From Spisula solida (Eukaryota > Mollusca > Bivalvia > Venerida > Mactridae): a stretch of DNA of 64,000 nt. The notes beneath the pieces are model-generated. The model was not told the DNA's origin, made no database searches, and saw only the letters and a list, made by a program, of their open reading frames with translations. The position numbers were made by a program, and so were the translations under genes. Positions 24,446 through 35,831 of this stretch are shown in pieces; within the stretch, counting starts at the first letter, position 1, and each line of letters starts with the position of its first letter. Location: the NCBI GenBank assembly GCA_947247005.1, contig OX365954.1, positions 140,001 through 204,000 on the forward strand, written 5' to 3'.

Positions 24446-25689
24446 ACAGGGCCATAAAACCCCTTTGTACGATTTGTATGTTATAAATATAACCTAGATT
24501 CATGTTAGGCTGTATTCCAAAGTCCATTTCACCAATAATCACGAGTGTTTAGTGGTTATTTTCATCAAGTTGATAAACGGAATAAATTACATACCTGGTG
24601 ATCGCTGACGCCCTTTATGTCTGTAAATGACGAACTGGTGTGTTGGGGGGGGGGGGCGTAAGTTCGAAATGCAGCAATTCAAATTACTTGACAGGGAAGT
24701 TAGTGCACTGTTTGTTTGTACAAAAATGTATGTTATTTGTATGATACAAATTTTATTAGACTATTTTTCGTGAACAACTCACACGAAGAACATAAGACAT
24801 TATGTCGTAAAACATCGTAATGCCCCGATACATTGCTATTCATGTACAGTCGAACATATAATCTTGGTATTAATCTTCTAAGCAGTCAATGTTAATTAAA
24901 AATACCTGTATTTTATAAATAAAACAGTCAAGTTATTTAAACAGTCACATAGTATACGGTCTTACATCTATTTATGGACTGACTGCTTAAAACAATTCGG
25001 CAACACGTGCTAATGTAGCATCACGTATATCATGTAAAATATTATTCCATGCTAAGTTGTTTGGTCTTAATGACATCATCTAACGTCATCCGGGCCGCAG
25101 ATAATTATGCAACGAGGCGTAGCATAATACTAATAAGACTAGACGCATGTACGCGTAAGTTTCTTTATGTATAATTAGATTTACGATGTACAAATGTAGT
25201 TGTTATCAATAACATTTCATATAAAAGCAAAGCGCTGAAAGCCAGAAGTTGTTCGAATGGATAACATTCTGATCACCTCGACCTGTATGCATTGAAATAT
25301 TTACCGGAGACAAACGGAAATGTCCGAGCTTTCACGATTGAAATGAATGCATGCAGGAAGTACAAGTCAAATAGTTTTCTGCGGCCAGTTAATAGGCCGA
25401 CGTAATAATACGTAACAGTTAATGCCGACGAAAAAGGTACGGAAGGCAGTTAACAGAAGTGGTAATTGCTTTGTAAATACTGGCAATGTTTAAATTATTT
25501 ATTGGGATATCCAATAAATAATTAGATTTAGAAATATTTTTATTTTTTATTTTTTTTATTTTTTGCTTTTATTTATCCTCGTCACCGGACAATCCATATG
25601 GGCGAGGCCCCCAGAAGAGGCTAGTCACTTTAGTGTTTTGGGGATAGTGAAAGATACAGAAGATGCTCCAGTTCCAGAAGCATCCCTGG

Positions 25690-25767
25690 TTCTTTTTGTA
25701 GACCATATTGAAAATTGGTATAACACCAAATATGTTATATACTATAAATAAAGTCGTTACTTACTTT
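25690..25767 (+). mobile_element. LINE-C 3' tail fragment
   Basis: The block ACCATATTGAAAATTGG ... CCAAATATGTTA ... ACTATAAATAAAGTCGTTAC, followed by TTACTT, matches the 3' end of the LINE at 37397-37510 (minus strand). It is a severely 5'-truncated copy of the same family in the opposite orientation. Confidence 0.7.
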
Positions 25768-25952
25768 CTTTTACGTGCCGATGTAAAGCATCATACACGG
25801 GACCTGGCTTAACGTCTCGTCCGAAAGACTGTTAGTAAGTTTAGTTATGTTAGGTGGGAAACACTGAAAAGCATTTCACTTTTTGACCGTCTGGAGTAGG
25901 GATCGAACCCACACCCTTCAGATCAGCAGCCAGTAGCCTTTACCACTAGACC
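25768..25952 (-). mobile_element. tRNA-derived SINE
   Basis: On the minus strand the tRNA-like head starts GGTCTAGTGGTAAAGG (box A) and has a perfect box B GGTTCGATCCC (25899-25909). It is followed by a body with CGGACGAGACGTTAAGCCAG, GTCCCGTGTATG and ACATCGGCACGT. This head-plus-conserved-body order is that of invertebrate tRNA SINEs transcribed by RNA polymerase III. Its 3' end abuts the LINE-C tail in a tail-to-tail arrangement. Confidence 0.75.
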
Positions 25953-26735
25953 TTTTAGAAATATGAAGTAGCTTTGTAGTATATATATGCTGCAATTGAT
26001 AGAACTATTTTGCATGACGGTTTACATCCGTGTCGGTAGTTATGCAATACCAACTGACCGGTTTACTATTGCAAAGATGGCGCTGCCTAGCGGCGGTGTA
26101 GGAATAAAAGTAGTTTCATCAACTAAAGTATAGTTGATTGTAGAAACGTGTGTATATAACTATAGTATTTATTTAATGCTAACTGGTGAGATATGGAGTA
26201 GATATCAGTGAAATAAAACCTATATCAGTCACTGGTTATCACCTACAATATGACTGATATAAGCTCCGCCCCTAACAGGAACTACTTTAATTTTACCAAA
26301 AACTTAAACACTAAACTGTCTTGTAACTTTTTTATTACTGAACGGAAACATGTCATGCGGGGGTTTTTAATTAAGAAATAAAAATTTGTTCGCGTATTTT
26401 ATCGGTGAATAAAACATTGGCAGGAGTTCGGATGCGGAAAAATTTAATTTTTTTGCATCCGAACAACTATGGTCCGGTTTGCAATTTGTTTATGTAGATT
26501 GATCTGCAGATCGTGTTAAAATCTTAGTTGGAACATTTCCTACAAGTTGGTGTATGATTTGATGCAAAATTCTCAAAAAAGTTGTTTTCACTATTCACCA
26601 TAATCAAAGATGGCGGAATTTAAATTGAAAAATATGAATGGAATAACATATTCATACGCAGCCTTACCACAGTGGTAGATTCTAATTTGGCATAAATAGT
26701 ACCAGTTTAGACACCAGATAAGCATTAAATAAATA

Positions 26736-26891
26736 GAATATTTGTTTGTTTTGATTGCATATGGTTAATATCTCATATTGTAGTTATAAAATTTTAATAT
26801 TTTCACTCGCGCTACGCGCTCTTGAAAATATTTAATTTTATCATTACACGATGAGATATAAACCATATTCAATCAAAACAAACAAATATCC
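26736..26891. mobile_element. Self-complementary hairpin MITE (~156 bp)
   Basis: GAATATTTGTTTGTTTTGAT at the left pairs with ATCAAAACAAACAAATATCC at the right, and the pairing continues inward (ATATGGTT, ATATCTCAT). The apex is CACTCGCGCTACGCGCTC. Nearly the whole element folds on itself. No target duplication was confirmed. Confidence 0.75.
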
Positions 26892-28076
26892 TCTGTCAAT
26901 ATTACATAAAGCAGTTTAATAGAGTGTCACGTAAAAATTCCAGTGTCGATGACTTACAGTTCATGTAAACTGCTGACAAACAAGTGCTGTATTTATACCT
27001 AACTACATTTATTAAATATGCAGATGTGCATGGACATGTACTTAGTTAGAGAATTAAAGCTCCAGCACGAATAAGATGTAAAGTACAACCTCCTCGATAG
27101 AGCAACAACCTTTGATTTCCGGCTATTGTATGACTTCAATGATTAGGAGACTATAAAATTTAACTTGTATGACTTATCGCCCCTCCCAAAAACTGCAAAT
27201 GTCACCGTCATTTTGTTATCATTTTACTTATATTATCGATGGAATACTACGAGAACCATTCGTTTCTAAACTCTAAGACAGTGCCTGAAGAGCTTACGCC
27301 CCCAAAAAGCCATGCACTCATCATTAACAGGCATAAAAGGCCACTTACAACCAACAATTGCCAGCGTCAGCGATCACAAGGTATGTAATATATTCCGTTT
27401 ATCAACTGGACGAAAATAACCACTAAACACTCGTGATTCTTGGTGAAATGGACTTTGGAATACAGCCTAACATGCATCTGGGTTATATTTATAATATACA
27501 AATCGTACAAAGGGGTTTTATTGCCTTGTCAAGTCATTAGAATTTCTGCCTTTGTCGTTAGCATCAGTCTCTTATCTCTGCCTCTGCGTTAGCATTAATA
27601 TTTAACGCTCTGCCTTTGTCGTTATCATTCGAAAAACAGAACTGCCTATTTCGTTAGCATCGTTTTGGTACCTTGTTCAATTTAAACCTCTGTATCTTCA
27701 CAGAAAATGCACATTTTCCAAAACGGAAACGACAGATATATTGAAGAAGGATTAAAGTTTGTATTCAATGTTTTAGAATTGTTCCAAACTACGAATTAAG
27801 TTGAGAATTCAATGTCAAAGGCGAAAGTTTCGAACTTTTGGCAAACATCGCATACCTAAACCCTGTTTACTCGAATAAAATGGCATTTGTGGGCACATAC
27901 ATTGTATATACTTATTGTTCATTCATCGCGTTAACGATATATGTAAGTGATCACTTTCAAAAGCAACGCAAAACACATATAAAATAACAAATAATTGCCC
28001 CACTCTAGTGGCGTAAAACGCGTGTGTCTCTGCCTTCAACATACAGAACTGCCTTACACACAGCGGGTTGTACGGT

Positions 28077-28530
28077 GTGCTTACCCTAGCAAGTGAGATA
28101 TATGATAGAAGCCAATTTCAAGATTTGTATATATATATAATGTTTTTTTCCCGAAGTATTGCGTGTGTTTTGAAAACATGAACAAAACATTGATAAAATG
28201 TCGCTGAATTTTGAATTGGAATAACTGCATATTACATCAACTCAAATTCAACTTCAATATTTTTTTGGGCGAAAACATATAAAATGTTTATTGCCAATAG
28301 AATACATAATGTGGCAAGTTGAAAATTTTAACAAAAATATTTATACATGTACAAAAAGACAAAAAATATGAATATATAATTATTGGTATGCAAGCAATCA
28401 TATATGGTAAGTTGTGTATTTTGAGAAAAGTGTTGATATTTAAAGCGTATCATTTAATTTAACCAATTATACTTTAGTTTAATAAAGTTTCTCTTCTCAA
28501 TCAGAATGTTGTAGTATGATAATATATTAT
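28077..28530. other. Intergenic DNA, no gene seen
   Basis: AT-rich sequence between the foldback element and the 65-bp array, with no supported feature. Confidence 0.4.
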
Positions 28531-29376
28531 ACATAGCTACATATGACTGCCATATACAGGATACATATTGTAATACATCCCGCCCTTATGTACATGTATA
28601 GCTACATATGACTGCCATATACAGGCTACATATTGTAATACATCCCGCCCCTATGTACATGTATAGCTACATATGACTGCCATATACAGGAGACATATTG
28701 TAATACATCCCGCCCCTATGTACATGTATAGCTACATATGACTGCCATATACAGGAGACATATTGTAATACATCCCGCCCCTATGTACATGTATAGCTAC
28801 ATATGACTGCCATATACAGGAGACATATTGTAATACATCCCGCCCCTATGTATATGTATAGCTACATATGACTGCCATATACAGGAGACATATTGTAATA
28901 CATCCCGCCCCTATGTACATGTATAGCTACATATGACTGCCATATACAGGAGACATATTGTAATACATCCCGCCCCTATGTACATGTATAGCTACATATG
29001 ACTGCCATATACAGGAGACATATTGTAATACATCCCGCCCCTATGTACATGTATAGCTACATATGACTGCCATATACAGGAGACATATTGTAATACATCC
29101 CGCCCCTATGTACATGTATAGCTACATATGACTGCCATATACAGGAGACATATTGTAATACATCCCGCCCCTATGTACATGTATAGCTACATATGACTGC
29201 CATATACAGGATACATATTGTAATACATCCCGCCCCTATGTACATGTATAGCTACATATGACTGCCATATACAGGAGACATATTGTAATACATCCCGCCC
29301 CTATGTACATGTATAGCTACATATGACTGCCATATACAGGATACATATTGTAATACATCCCGCCCCTATGTACATG
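28531..29376 (+). repeat. 65-bp tandem repeat, 13 copies
   Basis: The unit TATAGCTACATATGACTGCC then ATATACAGGAGACATATTG and TAATACATCCCGCCCCTATG plus TACATG repeats every 65 bp, nearly without change. Units differ mainly at GGAGACAT/GGATACAT/GGCTACAT. The last unit runs directly into a TA that begins a mariner-like MITE. Confidence 0.95.
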
Positions 29377-29378
29377 TA

Positions 29379-30318
29379 CGAGGGTCAGTCAAGAAAAACT
29401 GAGAGTTGGTAATTAAAGCCTTCAAAATCTGTTTGCAGTTGTACTTTCTATTATGCATCTTCAAATATTATTCCCTGTTGATCTTCTGAAGAATTCTGTC
29501 ATCAGATATAGGCTTATAAATATAGTTGCTAAGCAATCAAAGAACGTCACTAAGAGGTATGCGTTCACGCCACCGACATGAAGATTGAATTTGTTGTTAA
29601 TTCAACAGTTTCTTTCAACCTTATACACCGTGATTTATTACAACTAACACGTGTATATTGTAGAATAGCATATCTCAAATAATAATTAGCAAATATTTCA
29701 GAATGGTCACTTATGCTGTGTTATTTTGTTGCCTAGCAACAATTTTACCCACATTTCATCAATTTTCTTGGCACGCGTTCTTTTCGTTGCCATGATGTTC
29801 TAAAACTTATAACTAATTTCACCTTTTCTTTTCAATAAGATTATGAATATATCTCAAGGAGTCCAATAACCATAATATAAATAAAATGTATAACTTCGCT
29901 GTGGAAAAAAATCGTTCTTTTGGGTGGGGTAAAATTGTGGTTTTAATACCATTAAATAAAATGACAATTTACATTTTCGTCAAATATATTTTCTATATTG
30001 GTGGAATAAATCAATTAGAATTAAGTTTATCTAATAGATTAATGTATTACAAACTAAATAATACGTTTGAAAATGTCAGATATATCTTTATGTTTCCATA
30101 GCAACGCAAACTTTTGTGCTACTAACAGCGTGAACGCATGTCCTCGAGTTGTCCTATTTGGTTGCCTGGCAACAAGAATTAAATTGTCATAACCCAGATT
30201 GGTATTCGCCATAACATCAGTGAGATACCATAGTTCACAATAATGCATAGAATATATACGACCACTTATTTTTCTCAGCAATATTAAGCAACTCTCAGTT
30301 TTTCTTGACTAACCCTCG
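29379..30318. mobile_element. mariner-like non-autonomous element (940 bp)
   Basis: The 30-bp terminal inverted repeats begin CGAGGGTCAGTCAAG and CGAGGGTTAGTCAAG, match at 29 of 30 positions and are flanked by TA on both sides (29377-29378, 30319-30320). The CGAGGGT start and TA target sites are those of the mariner group. Pairing weakens but continues inward (GCGTTCACGC on the left, GCGTGAACGC on the right). No transposase frame exists; the small open frames inside are not genes. Confidence 0.88.
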
Positions 30319-30518
30319 TATAAGTCCTTTACCTCTTTCTGAAATCAGGTCTCCTAATAAATAGTTAAAACAAATTTCTTAGTATATTGTTAATACAATA
30401 TGTTTTAACCCATCCTATATAAGATTTATGGAATATATGCGCAGAAGAGATAAGACGGATACGTATAAAGCCAACTGCATGGAGATTGGAAACAATGTGG
30501 ACATACCACGTGGTATGT

Positions 30519-30835
30519 TCAAGTTTTATTTCAAGTCAAGGTCCAATAAGGGTATAAGACATTTACAATTACAGTACAACAACATTATAAATTTTTAAGA
30601 ACACAATAAAATATTTCTACAAACAAGCTATATTTGACCCTGAGCACCGTGCGATACCCGTGTCCCTCTTTACAACATGGTCTAATTCATTAAGAAGATA
30701 CCTAGGTACATCTACCTAAAGAGACACACGAGTACCAAAGGACACGGAACCCAAGCCAACGCGGCACAGGACGGAGCAGCATAATATGGCAAAAATATAG
30801 CAAACAAAATAAATAAGGCAATAGCCGTGGGACGG
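30519..30835 (-). mobile_element. Probable LINE 3' end (unclassified)
   Basis: Read on the minus strand, this block ends TTGACTTGAAATAAAACTT, a typical LINE 3' terminus with AATAAA. It contains no coding block. The upstream phrase GGACTAAGGCCGTCCCACGG looks like repeat DNA. The palindrome ACATACCACGTGGTATGT lies just before it (30501-30518). Confidence 0.35.
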
Positions 30836-30989
30836 CCTTAGTCCCCAACAAGAATATCCGAATGGATACCTAATTATCTAAAAGACTTCACAAGTGTCAT
30901 TAAAATTAATCCCAGTTATGCTTATTAGCAGCACGTTATGCTCAGATTTAATTTCACTGATTTTTCATCATTTTGCATTTAAACCTTTG

Positions 30990-32040
30990 AACTCACCTTT
31001 GTTTCTTTCGAATCACACACGGTCCCATTGTGGTGAACATTTGTACTAGGTCATTTCAAAATCGTATGATAAATGATAAAGTTATATTCCGGACAAACTG
31101 AATTGTGATACTTTTTGACATTTGACATCCAAGTGTGACATTGACTTTTGAGAAATCGACACAATTATTTTACATGACACACCGTCTCATGGTGGTGAAC
31201 AATTGTGCCAGGTTATTTCAAAATGTTATGATAGATGATAAAGCTATTGCCAGGATAAGGTAAAAATATGTTTGACCTCAAAGTGTCACGTGTGACCTTG
31301 ACCTTTGAGATATCGACACAATGTTTCCTCATGACACACCGTGTCATGGTTGTGAAAATTTGTGCCAGGTTATTTCAAAAGCATACGATAAATGAGTTTC
31401 CAAAGTTTATTCCAAAGTTTATTTACATATAAGCGCATGAGTCCCGAATCGGGCAGCATCAGCAAAACAATTTAATAACAATGCATAGACAATGTTGACA
31501 CGTGACAAAATGGAAACGACTATACATATTTACATGGTTTCAATATATATGTAGCAAGAAACAATAGAAAAAAGAAACAACATTTATAGCATCAGATTCA
31601 TAAGAGTATATAGAGAGTAAGCAGCGTCAGCGGGTGAAAGATGAGTTTATAGAGTGTGGAATGAATTAACAGAGATTGAATAGTGTTAATAATATTAGGA
31701 TAATTGAATGTATCGGGAGTAATCATGCAGAAATAATAGTATACATCTCATGCAAAACAAAAGATGGCCACAGTATAGGAAGTAGTAGAGGAAGGGATAG
31801 AACTGGGATGTCGAGATAGAAATGATATTAGAATATATGAATCGTATATATACATATATACATGATAAAGTTATGGTCCGGACAAGCTGAAAAAAAGTTT
31901 GACCTCCACGTGTGACATTGACCTTAGAGATATCGACGAATGTTGTCTTATGATTGTGAACAATTGTACCAAGTGATTTTCAAATCAAAAACAAAATAGC
32001 GTAACGGACTTACTGACGGACGGATGGAGGGTAAACCAGT
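30990..32040. repeat. ~157-bp tandem repeat with nuclear-receptor half-sites
   Basis: Three diverged units share GAGATATCGACACAATGTT, GACACACCGTGTCATGG, GTGCCAGGTTATTTCAAAA and GATAAAGTTATGGTCCGGAC, spaced about 157 bp. The phrase GTGACCTTGACCTTTGAG is the reverse complement of CTCAAAGGTCAAGGTCAC seen in the 152-bp repeat near 56000. The array is split by the LINE-A tail at 31396-31861. Confidence 0.75.
31396..31861 (-). mobile_element. LINE-A 3' UTR copy, severely 5' truncated
   Basis: The sequence matches 2513-2950 throughout (GCGCATGAGTCCCGAATCGG, GTAAGCAGCGTCAGCGGGTG, AAGGGATAGAACTGGGATG). It is flanked by ATGA (31392-31395 and 31862-31865), the likely target duplication. It interrupts a ~157-bp repeat unit. 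It lacks the pogo-like MITE found in the other copy. Confidence 0.85.
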
Positions 32041-33476
32041 AGTCACCACCGGTGACTGGTATAGAAATACATCTTTATTTCATAAAGCGGTACTATTATA
32101 CCTTTACTCCAAACATCAGGACAATTACCAGATTCTTAAGTCATATTGAATAATTTACAAATAACTGGATACTCATTAAAAATGTTATCGACGCTTTATT
32201 GACTGAAAACACAAGAGGAAATCTGCCAACCCAAAGTTAAAACAAATTTTATTTTTTTAATCCATTTTCAAGAGATATTCATGACGCTCAAGCCGAAATT
32301 ATACACGCAACTTTCTACAAAATGGCACAGTTATAATATAACTTTGAGTTATCAGATTAATAGATAATAGTAATATTGATTTCAGTAATTCAGGACTCCG
32401 GCCCATAATCAAACACAATCAATGGCAAACAGATAACAATAAGCCCACAGTATATACAAATGTTCATAATAACACATATTGCAATGTAAGATATATACAC
32501 GATCATAATCATAATTCTAGTTTGCATAAATATAATAAAATTGTAATGTCACAGTTTGGATTCAATTACATCTAACATGTGTAATACGATATTACTTTTA
32601 CCAATACTACACTGACTCTCGTGGTCACAATCACACACTCGAGCAGGCAAAATCACACGCACGCGTACGAACATACGCACACACGCACGCATATGCACAT
32701 ACGCACACACGCTCGCATACTCAATCATCCAAGCATATCATCTACACACATGTGTACGCTCATATATACACATGTGGATATCTAAATTCATCTATTCCCA
32801 CGAATGAAATTTCACAAATGAAGCCAAATAACACAAAGCAATGAATGTACAGAGTAATTTACATATAAGATGCACATAGTAATGTGTAAATATATTTTGA
32901 GTATATATATTTAAGTTTTTTTAATTGACTGAAACCATCTAGAAAACAATCTAAGCTTCCAAGAGAGATTTGTTTCAAACATCTTACACAGTCTTGAATT
33001 GATGACATAGGCTACACAGGCTACACAGGCTACACATCATTTTCATCACCGACATACATTGTAGATCTAAGTATGTTTTCCTCGCCATCGTTTTAAGGAT
33101 TGACTCTACCTGATACCTGACCTGAAAGCACAAGTTTATTCTCTACAGTAACCTATAGTGAGATTTGAGTATATACTTTACGGCGCCAGATATGTAAATA
33201 TTATAAAAGAATTGTTCAATTCCAGTTTTCTCTTTTTAACTTTTTTATTTTCATAGGACATATACAGAAAGTATTACATACATTCATACTTACAATAATA
33301 CTTGCACATAATATAGTCCAACTATATAAAGTGGTTACCTAATATTGCATAAATGTTTGTGTATGCCGTTATGAATTTTATAGAGTATAGGGAGTAAGGA
33401 AGATAGAAAGATAGTGATGAAGGGGGGATAGGGGGGGGGGGGGGTATACCAACATCTTTAAAATTTATGTGATCTT
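32041..33476. other. Intergenic DNA, simple repeats, LINE-B 3' flank
   Basis: There is no gene. A CA/CG-rich simple-sequence tract (ACGCACACACGCACGCATA) lies at about 32630-32720. The stretch next to 33477, with a poly-G run near 33430, is probably the 3' UTR of LINE-B. Confidence 0.5.
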
Positions 33477-34823
33477 TTACTCTTCTTTATCTTTAAAAAG
33501 AGCTATAGTGTGTTCAAGTTTTTTCCTATAGTAAACATATTCTTTAAATTGCCGGATTAGCGGAACACTTTTGTTGCATTTGTTTTTAAATATAAAATAT
33601 TTCGAAAGCAAAACAATGTAGTTAGTTATAAGTCCATCTTCATCTTTATTGTTAATAATGTTGCAAAATGAAATATTTTGAAAAGTAAGATTTATAGTTT
33701 TTGAAAATTTGTCTTCTAAAAATAACTCTACCTCAGACCAACAGCCTTGCACAATATGACATTCCCAGAACATATGATATATCGAATCTGGGTGCATGTT
33801 GCAAAAATCACACATACTTGATTGGATTAAATGGCATTTATATAGGAATGAGTTGTCTGGTATTATATTCATGAGATATTTGTATCGGAATTCTCTTAGT
33901 TTAGTATATATTGTAATAATATATTGTTGTATGTTGATTTTATCCCATTCTAAACCTTCAAATGCGTGATTTGTATTCCAGTTTCTTTTGTATTTTGGTT
34001 CAGTTGTCATTTACTTTTAATGAGTGTTTTGTATGATAGTCTATTTATTTTGGGTTTTTCCATTTATTTTATCAATCAAGTAGTTAGGTGCATCGTATGT
34101 CATATTACAATTATCCAATTGTCTTTTTCATTCTTTTAGTGCATTTTTAATGAGAGTGTAGTAGTTTAAATAATCGCCATTGGAGATCTCATACAGAAAT
34201 TTCATTTGCTCGAAGCTATAGAATGTTTTATGCATGAAGTCAAAAATGTGCTCTAAAAAGAGAATTCCTTTTCTGTACAAAGTTTTGTAATAGAATAGTT
34301 TGTTATTACTTAAATTTCTTATATTCGAATTGTTCCAAATGATTTGTTTTGATATTTGGATTTCCGTGTTTTATGTGTTTACCTTAGACCATGAGCTTAA
34401 TATATATTTTAAAAATTTAGATTGTATATCAAGACATTTACAGTCTTGTTCTGTTATAGTACATTTAAATAATAAAAGTTTTCCATATTTTTCTAACTCA
34501 TTCTCATATTGAGAACTCCAATTTGCATTTGAATCAATTATTCTTTTTATCCAGCTTATATTCAGTGAATCTGAGAAACATTCAATGTCAATCATTTTAA
34601 GGCCACCGTCTTTGTATTCTTGAATTATTAATTTACGTGCTATTTTATCAGGTTTGGAATTCCATAAAAAAACAAAGAATATATCTTTAATTGATTTAAC
34701 AAAAACTGACGGTGGATTTGGAAGAACAGTTAAAGGATAAATTAATTTTGGAAGGACAAATGTTTTTAGAACAGTTATTTTTCCTATGAGTGTTAAATTC
34801 CACTTTTTCCATTGTTTCAACAC
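33477..34823 (-). pseudogene. LINE-B ORF2 thumb and C-terminal cysteine motif
   Basis: Two frames (34823-34371 and 34010-33477) carry WNLTLIGKITVLKTFVLPKL and FLWNSKPDKIARK, then the C-terminal CDFCNMHPDSIYHMFWECH. These blocks follow the reverse transcriptase in L1/Tx1 ORF2 proteins. The stretch between them (34011-34370) is degraded. Confidence 0.8.
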
Positions 34824-34837
34824 GTGTTTGCATTCTG

Positions 34838-35814
34838 TTATTTTGTGTCATACATTGTAGTTAATTGGTTGCTAAAAGTAATTCCTAAGGTTGTGGCATC
34901 TAATGAAGTCCATTTGAATTTGTCATCATAGGCTGTATCTGTGTTTATCAAGTTACCAATGCGCATTACTGAGCATTTGCTTCTGTTGAGTTTGAGTCCC
35001 GAAGTGTTCCCAAAATCATCGAGGGTTTTTATTAGAGTTTCAAATGATTTTTGAGATCCGTTCAGTAAAAAGCTAGCATCGTCTGCGAATAAAGTTTGTT
35101 TGGTACAGTTGTTGTTTATAGAAATACCTTGAATATCTTCATTGTTTTCTATTGATGTAGACAAAAATTCAATACATAGTATAAATAGGTAAGGTGACAA
35201 AGGACAACCTTGTCGTACTCCATTCTTAAAATAAAAAAGTCAGAAAAATGACCATTATTAGTCATACCCCCGTTTGCATTATCGTAATGAATCTTAACCC
35301 ATTGTATAAGTGAGTCACTAAAATTCAGATCTTTTAGACATTTGAACATAAATTGGTGATCTAAACTGTCAAAAGCTTTCTGAAAATCGGAGAAGAAAAT
35401 TAAACCAGGTTCTTGTTTTTGTTGCATTTGTTCCATAGTTTCTATAATAGTTCGCACATTCTCACCTATATATCTTCCCTTAATAAATCCCGTTTGTTGT
35501 TTATTCACTATACCATCAATAACTGTTTTTAATCTATTAGCGATTACTTTGGAGGCAATTTTGTAGTCAAAATTTAATAATGATATTGGTCTCCAGTTAT
35601 TGATAGATAAAGGATCCTTGTTCGTTTTTGGTATTAATGTAATGGTACTTTGAGTTTGAAGCTCAGTTAATGTACCTGTGTCATATGAGTATTTTAATGA
35701 ATTTATTAAAAATGTTTTAATATCGTTCCAGAAGACCTTGTAGAATTCGACAGAACCAGAACTTTTGTTATTATTCATTTCTTTTAATGTATTATATCCT
35801 TCATATTCTGACAT
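34838..35814 (-). pseudogene. LINE-B reverse transcriptase core, frameshifted
   Basis: Two overlapping frames (35814-35149 and 35200-34838) together give the polymerase core. Motifs are NWRPISLLNFDYKIASKVI, QTGFIKGRYIGENVR, block A FFSDFQKAFDSLDHQ, then after a frameshift MSPYLFILCIEFLS and the catalytic LFADDASFLL. The break lies just before the block that precedes the FADD motif. The catalytic aspartates are still legible. Confidence 0.85.
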
Positions 35815-35831
35815 TTTTCCGCTGGTTATGT

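Larger units (their letters stand above)
23893..28076. mobile_element. Foldback-type DNA element with ~715-bp inverted arms
   Basis: The block 23893-24611 reappears as its reverse complement at 27364-28076, with scattered substitutions and small indels. Both outer ends read ACCGTACAACCCGCTGTG going inward. CTTACC stands 2-3 bp outside both last matching bases (23885-23890 and 28080-28085) and may be a 6-bp target duplication. The 2.75-kb centre has no transposase. It holds a LINE tail, a tRNA-SINE and a hairpin element, and these may be later insertions. Long arms and lack of coding point to a non-autonomous foldback, MULE-like or Polinton-derived element; the superfamily is undecided. Confidence 0.8.

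Noticed and set aside
29886..30281. Small frames inside the mariner-like element as transposase
   Set aside because: There is no D,D(34)D-type or helix-turn-helix motif, and they are too short.
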